NCBI GenBank assembly: GCA_041655055.1
Contig: JBBAGE010000093.1
Coordinates: 1-9,651, forward strand
DNA length: 9,651 nt
Direction: 5' to 3'
Source of the DNA: JBBAGE01 sp041655055
Lineage (GTDB): Bacteria > Pseudomonadota > Alphaproteobacteria > Rhodobacterales > Rhodobacteraceae
Shown here: positions 5,849 to 9,651 of the stretch, piece after piece
Position numbering within the stretch: the first letter of the stretch is position 1
Layout of the letters: every line of letters starts with the position of its first letter
Notes under the pieces: model-generated
What the model was told of the DNA's origin: nothing
What the model saw: the letters and a program-made list of their open reading frames with translations, nothing else
Databases searched by the model: none
Made by a program: the position numbers and the translations under genes

Positions 5849-7935
5849 GCACGCGGCCAGCCATTTTGTTTCCGCTTTTCGCGGGGATCGAAAGCCTGCC
5901 CGGCATCGGCCCGAAATCAGCGCGCGCCTATGCGATGATCGGCGCCGAACGCCCGCGCGATCTGGTATTCACCTTGCCCTATTCCGGGGTGGACCGGTCG
6001 CGTCGCGCCTCGATCACGGAAATCACGCCCCCGGCTATGGCCACGCTGGAAATCGAGGTGCTGCAGCATCATCCGCCGGCGCGCCGTGGGCTGCCCTACC
6101 GCGTGCAGGTGCGCGATGCGCAGACAAACTTTCAACTGGTGTTTTTTCGCGGGGCCGAAGATTGGCTGACCAAGCAACTGCCCGTGGGCGCGCGCCGTGT
6201 CGTATCGGGCAAGGTCGAATTTTTCGACGGTCTGGGCCAGATGGTTCATCCCGATTACATCCTGCCAGCGGATGAGGCCCGCAAGATCCCCGATTTCGAA
6301 CCAGTCTATCCGCTTAGCGCCGGGCTGACGCAGCGGGGCATGGCCAAAGCAGTGGCCGGCGCGCTGGCACTGGTGCCCGAATTGCCCGAATGGATCGACC
6401 CGCCGCTGCGCGCACGTGAAAGCTGGCCTGCCTTTCACAAGGCGCTTGATATCGCGCATCATCCGCTTAGCGCCGATGAATTGGCACCCACATCACCGGC
6501 GCGTCAACGTCTGGCATATGATGAATTGTTTGCGCATCAGTTAACGCTGGCGCTGGCACGCGCAGCGCTTCGGCGGGGCAAGGGGCGCGTGACCACGGGC
6601 GATGGCCAGTTGCGCGAACGCGTTCTGGCGGGGCTTGGTTTTGCGCCCACCGGGGCGCAGCGGCGCGCGGTGGATGAAATCGCCGCCGATATGGCGCGGC
6701 CGCAGCGGATGAACCGGCTGCTGCAAGGCGATGTCGGCGCGGGCAAAACGCTGGTGGCGCTGCTGGCGCTGCTGATTGCGGCCGAGGCGGGCGGGCAGGG
6801 GGTGATGATGGCCCCCACGGAAATTCTGGCGCGTCAACATCTGGCAGGGCTGCAGCCGCTGGCTGCGGCGGCGGGCGTGCGGCTCGATATCCTGACCGGC
6901 CGCGACAAGGGCGAGGCACGCCAGGCCAAGCTCGCGGCGCTGGCGGCGGGCGAGATCGCAATTCTGGTCGGCACCCATGCCGTGTTCCAAAAGGATGTGC
7001 ATTTCGCCGATCTGCGGCTGGCGGTGATCGATGAACAACACCGCTTTGGCGTGGCCCAGCGGATGGAACTGGGCGCCAAAGGTCATGCCGTCGATGTGCT
7101 GGTGATGACCGCGACGCCGATCCCCCGGTCGCTGTCGCTGGCGCAATATGGCGATATGGATGTATCAGTGCTGGATGAAAAGCCCCCGGGGCGCACGCCG
7201 GTCGCCACTGCGCTGATCAATCTGCAACGGCTGGATGAGGTGGTGCAGCATCTGGCGCAGGCGATCGCAGCGGGGCGTCAGGCCTATTGGGTTTGCCCGC
7301 TGGTCGAGGAAAGCGAACTGGTCGATCTGACCGCCGCGCAACAAAGGTTCGAACATCTGCGCGCCGCCTTGGGCGAAGGCAGGGTCGGGCTTGTGCATGG
7401 CCAGATGCCGGCGGCGGAAAAAGACGCCGCCATGGCCGCATTCCAACGCGGCGACACAGCGGTACTGGTGGCGACCACGGTGATCGAAGTGGGGGTAGAC
7501 GTGCCCAATGCCTCGATCATGGTGATTGAGCGGGCGGATTATTTCGGCCTGTCGCAACTGCATCAGCTACGCGGACGGGTGGGGCGCGGGGCCGCGGCTT
7601 CGACCTGTTTGTTGCTCTACCAGGCACCTTTGGGCGAGGCGGCGCGGCGGCGGTTGGAGATTTTGCGCGAAACGGATGACGGTTTTCGCATTGCAGAAGA
7701 AGATCTGGCGATGCGCGGCGCCGGTGATCTGATCGGCACGGCGCAATCGGGCCTGCCGCGGTTTCGCATTGCCGATATCGAACGCCAATCGGCGCTGATG
7801 GCGCTGGCGCAAAGCGATGCGCGTAAATTGCTGCACGACGATCCCGCCCTGCAATCCCCCCGGGGCGAAGCGGTGCGCATCCTGCTGTGGTTGATGGAAC
7901 AGGACAAGGCGATCCGCCTGATCAAAGTCGGCTGA
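5845..7935 (+). CDS. recG: ATP-dependent DNA helicase RecG
   Basis: RecG is an SF2 double-stranded DNA translocase that remodels stalled replication forks and branched recombination intermediates. The 696-residue length is normal for alphaproteobacteria. The N-terminal wedge/OB region (about 1-200) carries LPGIGPKSA (18-26) and DLVFTLPYSGVDRS (39-52). Helicase motifs: GLGFAPTGAQRRAVDEI (263-279, Q/0 motif); Walker A GDVGAGKT (295-302, Lys301); motif Ia APTEILARQH; Walker B DEQH (396-399), typical of RecG; motif III TATPIPR (422-428); motif V ATTVIEVGVDVP (543-554); motif VI QLRGRVGR (574-581). The RecG C-terminal hairpin-loop region follows with EEDLAMRGAGDLIGTAQSG (618-636). The start ATG overlaps the ligA stop as ATGA (5845-5848). 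Further in-frame codons upstream exist, but they lie inside ligA and encode no RecG-like sequence. It is co-transcribed with ligA. Confidence 0.97.
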   Translation: MSTRPAILFPLFAGIESLPGIGPKSARAYAMIGAERPRDLVFTLPYSGVDRSRRASITEITPPAMATLEIEVLQHHPPARRGLPYRVQVRDAQTNFQLVFFRGAEDWLTKQLPVGARRVVSGKVEFFDGLGQMVHPDYILPADEARKIPDFEPVYPLSAGLTQRGMAKAVAGALALVPELPEWIDPPLRARESWPAFHKALDIAHHPLSADELAPTSPARQRLAYDELFAHQLTLALARAALRRGKGRVTTGDGQLRERVLAGLGFAPTGAQRRAVDEIAADMARPQRMNRLLQGDVGAGKTLVALLALLIAAEAGGQGVMMAPTEILARQHLAGLQPLAAAAGVRLDILTGRDKGEARQAKLAALAAGEIAILVGTHAVFQKDVHFADLRLAVIDEQHRFGVAQRMELGAKGHAVDVLVMTATPIPRSLSLAQYGDMDVSVLDEKPPGRTPVATALINLQRLDEVVQHLAQAIAAGRQAYWVCPLVEESELVDLTAAQQRFEHLRAALGEGRVGLVHGQMPAAEKDAAMAAFQRGDTAVLVATTVIEVGVDVPNASIMVIERADYFGLSQLHQLRGRVGRGAAASTCLLLYQAPLGEAARRRLEILRETDDGFRIAEEDLAMRGAGDLIGTAQSGLPRFRIADIERQSALMALAQSDARKLLHDDPALQSPRGEAVRILLWLMEQDKAIRLIKVG

Positions 7936-7949
7936 TTAATGTTCATTAA
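7936..7949. promoter_or_regulatory. Palindrome TTAATG-TT-CATTAA directly after recG
   Basis: A perfect 6-bp inverted repeat with a 2-bp centre starts at the base after the recG stop codon and lies 62 bp before the small membrane protein gene. It holds two TTAA tetramers six bases apart, one base short of the TTAA-N7-TTAA CtrA spacing; read with N7 it gives TTAA then TAAA. The gap is AT-rich compared with its surroundings and should hold the promoter of the small gene, but I cannot assign a well-spaced -35/-10 pair. TTTACA at 7956-7961 has no good -10 partner. The binding protein is unknown. Confidence 0.4.
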
Positions 7950-8011
7950 AAGTTCTTTACACGTCGGGCACAATATGGAACAAACAGGGAACACAGACGA
8001 AAGGCCCTGAC

Positions 8012-8134
8012 ATGCTCTCCGAAATCAAATCGCTGATTGCCCGCCAACCCGTCACCCTTGCGCAGGATTTCATCGGAATGTTTGCGCTTGCGGCAATGCT
8101 GATCGGCACGCTTTATCTGCCCGGCACGTTCTGA
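8012..8134 (+). CDS. 40-residue single-pass membrane protein of unknown function
   Basis: A short gene encoding 40 residues. It begins MLSEIKSLIARQPVTLAQDF, a basic amphipathic start. A hydrophobic stretch follows, FIGMFALAAMLIGTLYL (residues 20-36), which fits one membrane helix, then PGTF at the end. AAAGG (8000-8004) lies 7 nt before the ATG, a good Shine-Dalgarno. An AT-rich gap that could hold a promoter separates it from recG, and a strong intrinsic terminator follows at 8204-8239, so the gene has the layout of a real transcription unit. The positive N-terminus suggests N-in topology. The function is not recognised. The chief alternative is a chance open frame, but the ribosome binding site, hydrophobic helix and terminator argue against it. 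Confidence 0.65.
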   Translation: MLSEIKSLIARQPVTLAQDFIGMFALAAMLIGTLYLPGTF

Positions 8135-8145
8135 CGCCTCTGCCT

Positions 8146-8199
8146 GTATTCTGCCGCTGGCCCGCTGTCCCACCCGCAGGCCGCAGGGCGACAGAATAC
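8146..8199 (+). repeat. Long-range inverted repeat in the 3' region of the small gene
   Basis: GTATTCTG (8146-8153) and CAGAATAC (8192-8199) are perfect 8-bp complements enclosing 38 nt of GC-rich sequence. That interior can itself pair, for example CTGTC (8165-8169) with GACAG (8190-8194), which competes with the outer stem. The element lies between the small gene's stop codon and its intrinsic terminator, so any fold would be part of that mRNA's 3' untranslated region. It may be a stability element or part of a 3'-derived small RNA; this is inference. Confidence 0.4.
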
Positions 8200-8203
8200 C
8201 CTT

Positions 8204-8239
8204 GCCGCCGCGCTTTGTCCGCAGGCGCGGCGGCTTTTT
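8204..8239 (+). terminator. Strong Rho-independent terminator, plus strand
   Basis: A perfect 10-bp stem, GCCGCCGCGC (8204-8213) with GCGCGGCGGC (8225-8234), has an 11-nt loop and is followed at once by TTTTT (8235-8239). This is a textbook intrinsic terminator for transcripts from the small membrane protein gene and possibly from recG. Its U-tract overlaps the stop codon of the convergent Fe-S scaffold-like gene. In the minus direction the stem is followed by AAG, so it would not terminate that gene by the same mechanism. Confidence 0.9.
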
Positions 8240-8690
8240 ACCCGGCGGCCTTGGCCGCTTTGGCGGTGGCGATCGCCTCAAGCGTGGCTTCCAGCGCCAG
8301 CATGATCGAGGCATGACGATTTTTATAATCGCGCGCGGGGGCCAGCACTTCGAACCCGTCAAAGGGCGCATCAGGCACGCCGCCGCCTTCGCGCAGCATG
8401 GCCAACATTTGATCACGCGCGATCTTGATCTGATCTTCGCTCGCGCCAAGGGCGGCCGCGCCGACGATCGAGGCCGCTGCCTGACCCAGGGCACAGGCTT
8501 TGACATCCTGGGCAAAGCGGCTGATCCGGCCATCGGTGACATCCAGATCCACCGTCACCGTCGATCCGCAGAGCGGCGAGCGGCGCCTGACGCTGGCCTG
8601 CGGCGCATCCAGCCGGCCCAGATGCGGAATATCCGCCGCCAGCGCCAGAATCCGGCCAGAATAAAGCGCGATGAGATCGTTATCAGCCAT
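8238..8690 (-). CDS. IscU/NifU-N-like iron-sulfur cluster assembly scaffold protein, third cysteine missing
   Basis: A 150-residue cytoplasmic protein with the IscU/NifU N-terminal fold, whose members build Fe-S clusters on three cysteines and an aspartate. Seen in the sequence: SPLCGSTVTVDLDV (residues 38-51) with Cys41, and KACALGQAAASI (64-75) with Cys66, both at ligand positions. In IscU the third ligand lies in an HCS context near the C-terminus; here the aligned segment RHASIMLALEA (125-135) has Ala127 in its place. The IscU aspartate two residues after the first cysteine is Ser43. The HxxxM-like segment is also unlike the LPPVK loop bound by HscA. The C-terminus is Ala/Lys-rich (ATAKAAKAAG). 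AGGA in the complement near 8697 precedes the ATG at 8690. The gene diverges from hisI and has no suf or isc neighbours in view. It may be a non-scaffold paralogue or a sulfur/iron carrier; family membership is firm, activity uncertain. Confidence 0.85.
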   Translation of the reverse strand: MADNDLIALYSGRILALAADIPHLGRLDAPQASVRRRSPLCGSTVTVDLDVTDGRISRFAQDVKACALGQAAASIVGAAALGASEDQIKIARDQMLAMLREGGGVPDAPFDGFEVLAPARDYKNRHASIMLALEATLEAIATAKAAKAAG

Positions 8691-8754
8691 TGGGTTTCTT
8701 TTCCTGCATTCCTGTCATAGATAGGCGCAAACCGCCCAGATCAAAGGATGCGCC

Positions 8755-9114
8755 ATGCGTTTCGATCCCACAAGCCTGCAATATGACGATCGCGGCTTGA
8801 TTCCGGTCATCGCCCAGGATGCGGCCAATGGCGATGTGCTGATGCTGGCCTGGATGAATGCCGAGGCAGTTCAGAAAACACTTGAAACAGGGCGCGTAAC
8901 CTATTGGTCACGCTCGCGTCAAGCGTTTTGGATCAAGGGCGAAACATCGGGCCATGTGCAAAAACTGGTGGAATTGCGGATCGATTGTGACCGTGACTGT
9001 CTGTTGGCGCTGATCGAACAGACGGGGCCTGCCTGCCATACCAACCGCCGGACGTGTTTTTATACCGCATTGCGTGATGGCGACGAGGTCGAGATCATGG
9101 CCCCGGAATTCTGA
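8755..9114 (+). CDS. hisI: Phosphoribosyl-AMP cyclohydrolase HisI
   Basis: HisI hydrolyses the N1-C6 bond of phosphoribosyl-AMP, the third step of histidine synthesis, in the cytoplasm. The 119-residue length is right for the stand-alone enzyme, so the HisE pyrophosphohydrolase must be encoded elsewhere, unlike the fused HisIE of E. coli. Seen in the sequence: VLMLAWMNAEA (28-38), TYWSRSRQAFWIKGETSGH (49-67), the metal-binding DCDRD (77-81, with Asp77, Asp79 and Asp81 for Mg and Cys78 as a Zn ligand), and PACHTNRRTCFY (92-103) supplying Cys94 and Cys101 as the remaining Zn ligands. All known catalytic ligands are present. AAAGGA (8743-8748) lies 6 nt before the ATG. It is divergent from the Fe-S scaffold-like gene and converges on gluQ with only 12 bp between stop codons and no visible terminator there. 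Confidence 0.96.
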   Translation: MRFDPTSLQYDDRGLIPVIAQDAANGDVLMLAWMNAEAVQKTLETGRVTYWSRSRQAFWIKGETSGHVQKLVELRIDCDRDCLLALIEQTGPACHTNRRTCFYTALRDGDEVEIMAPEF

Positions 9115-9126
9115 TATATCAATAGT

Positions 9127-9651
9127 TTACAGGCCGATCATGCGGCGAATATCTTGCGCCGTGGCACCCGCCGCGCGAAAGGTGGCGATCGCCTTTGCAT
9201 CATCGCGCTTGGCCAGCCGCTTGCCGCTATCGTCGCGGATCAGGCGGTGATGGTGATAGCGCGGCGTCGGTAACCCCAAAATACGTTGCAAAACGATGTG
9301 GATCAGCGTCGCGTCAAACAGATCGCGCCCGCGCACCACATGGGTGACCCCCTGCGCCGCGTCATCCAGCACCACCGACAGATGATAGGATGTGCCCATA
9401 TCCCGCCGGGCGATGACGATATCACCGATACCATCAATCGCGGTATTATAGGTAAGCGTTACAGGCTCTTGATTTTCTTCGATAAAAGATGGATCATCCC
9501 CGATCAAATCCCATGCCCGCCGCATATCCAGCCGCAGCGCCGCGCCCATCGGCAACGGACCGGACAGCGGCCGGGCCGGGCGGCAGATACCGGGATAGAT
9601 CACCCCGTCGGGGCCGTGGCGGGGATCAGCGCCTTCCTGCGGGGCGGAAAC
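9127..9651 (-). CDS. gluQ: Glutamyl-Q tRNA(Asp) synthetase GluQ, C-terminal part (5' end outside window)
   Basis: GluQ is a truncated glutamyl-tRNA synthetase paralogue. It activates glutamate and attaches it to queuosine at position 34 of tRNA-Asp, without aminoacylating the tRNA 3' end. The visible 174 residues are about 60% of the usual 290-300. The frame stays open to the right edge (the upstream residues read VSAPQEGADPRHGPDG), so the GTG at 9603 is internal and not the start. Seen in the sequence: IYPGICR, the family's YPGTCR region; IVIARRDMGTSYHLSVVLDD, matching the D...SYxLAVVxDD active-site strand; GVTHVVRGRDLFDAT; LGLPTPRYHHHRL; and KRLAKRD, the KLSKR-like signature 2. The C-terminus stops right after the catalytic body, with no anticodon-binding domain, which distinguishes GluQ from GltX. 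The HIGH-like motif lies beyond the window. Confidence 0.92.
   Translation of the reverse strand, partial: VSAPQEGADPRHGPDGVIYPGICRPARPLSGPLPMGAALRLDMRRAWDLIGDDPSFIEENQEPVTLTYNTAIDGIGDIVIARRDMGTSYHLSVVLDDAAQGVTHVVRGRDLFDATLIHIVLQRILGLPTPRYHHHRLIRDDSGKRLAKRDDAKAIATFRAAGATAQDIRRMIGL

Noticed and set aside
8202..8720. A 172-residue plus-strand frame antisense to the Fe-S scaffold-like gene
   Set aside because: It begins within the intrinsic terminator and has no recognisable motif; the minus-strand frame has the IscU fold signatures and a good ribosome binding site.
9601..9603. GTG as the start of a 158-residue GluQ
   Set aside because: The frame continues upstream to the window edge with plausible GluQ sequence, and the protein would lack the synthetase catalytic N-terminus; the gene is cut by the window end.
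1..9651. A hidden mobile element, toxin-antitoxin pair, phage gene or defence system
   Set aside because: All large intervals are filled by recognised housekeeping genes with even composition; gaps are short, and no terminal repeats, att-like duplications, transposase, nuclease or antitoxin motifs are visible.

Overview
This is about 9.6 kb of GC-rich chromosomal DNA with the gene content of an alphaproteobacterium, most likely Rhodobacterales/Rhodobacteraceae. The assignment rests on a ctrA master cell-cycle regulator beside a DUF1153/SciP gene, the alphaproteobacterial form of MnmA (PCIRCN around the catalytic cysteine), a stand-alone hisI, and a GluQ-type synthetase. I see no IS element, integrase, phage gene, tRNA, rRNA or CRISPR array. 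The window reads as core chromosome, not an island.

Layout, left to right. The 3' part of lpxB (lipid A disaccharide synthase) runs in from the left edge (1-667, +). After a 108-bp gap with small repeats comes a VOC-fold protein gene (776-1141, +). It converges on mnmA (1181-2329, -), with a perfect hairpin between them acting as a shared terminator. mnmA diverges from sciP (2451-2729, +), which is followed on the same strand by ctrA (2824-3531, +). A 94-bp gap between them carries TTAA/TGGTTA-type elements. ligA (3608-5848, +) and recG (5845-7935, +) form an ATGA-overlapping pair of DNA repair genes; a hairpin abuts the ligA ribosome binding site. Then comes a 40-residue membrane protein gene (8012-8134, +) with a strong intrinsic terminator (8204-8239). 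That terminator overlaps the end of a convergent Fe-S scaffold-like gene (8238-8690, -). hisI (8755-9114, +) diverges from the scaffold gene and converges on gluQ (9127 to the right edge, -), whose 5' part lies outside the window.

How the genes relate. The most coherent unit is sciP-ctrA. CtrA is an OmpR-type response regulator that controls cell cycle, motility or gene-transfer-agent genes depending on the alphaproteobacterium, and SciP is a small protein that in Caulobacter blocks transcription activation by CtrA. The regulator and its antagonist are neighbours here. ligA and recG share replication and repair roles. mnmA and gluQ both concern modification of the tRNA wobble position (2-thiouridine at U34 and glutamyl-queuosine at Q34) but are not co-transcribed.

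No clearly new multi-gene system is visible. The points that most deserve a second look are the IscU/NifU-like protein lacking the third cluster-ligand cysteine, the 40-residue membrane protein, the Ala/Arg-rich insertion in the helix-hairpin-helix domain of LigA, the sciP-ctrA intergenic elements, and the hairpin beside the ligA ribosome binding site.
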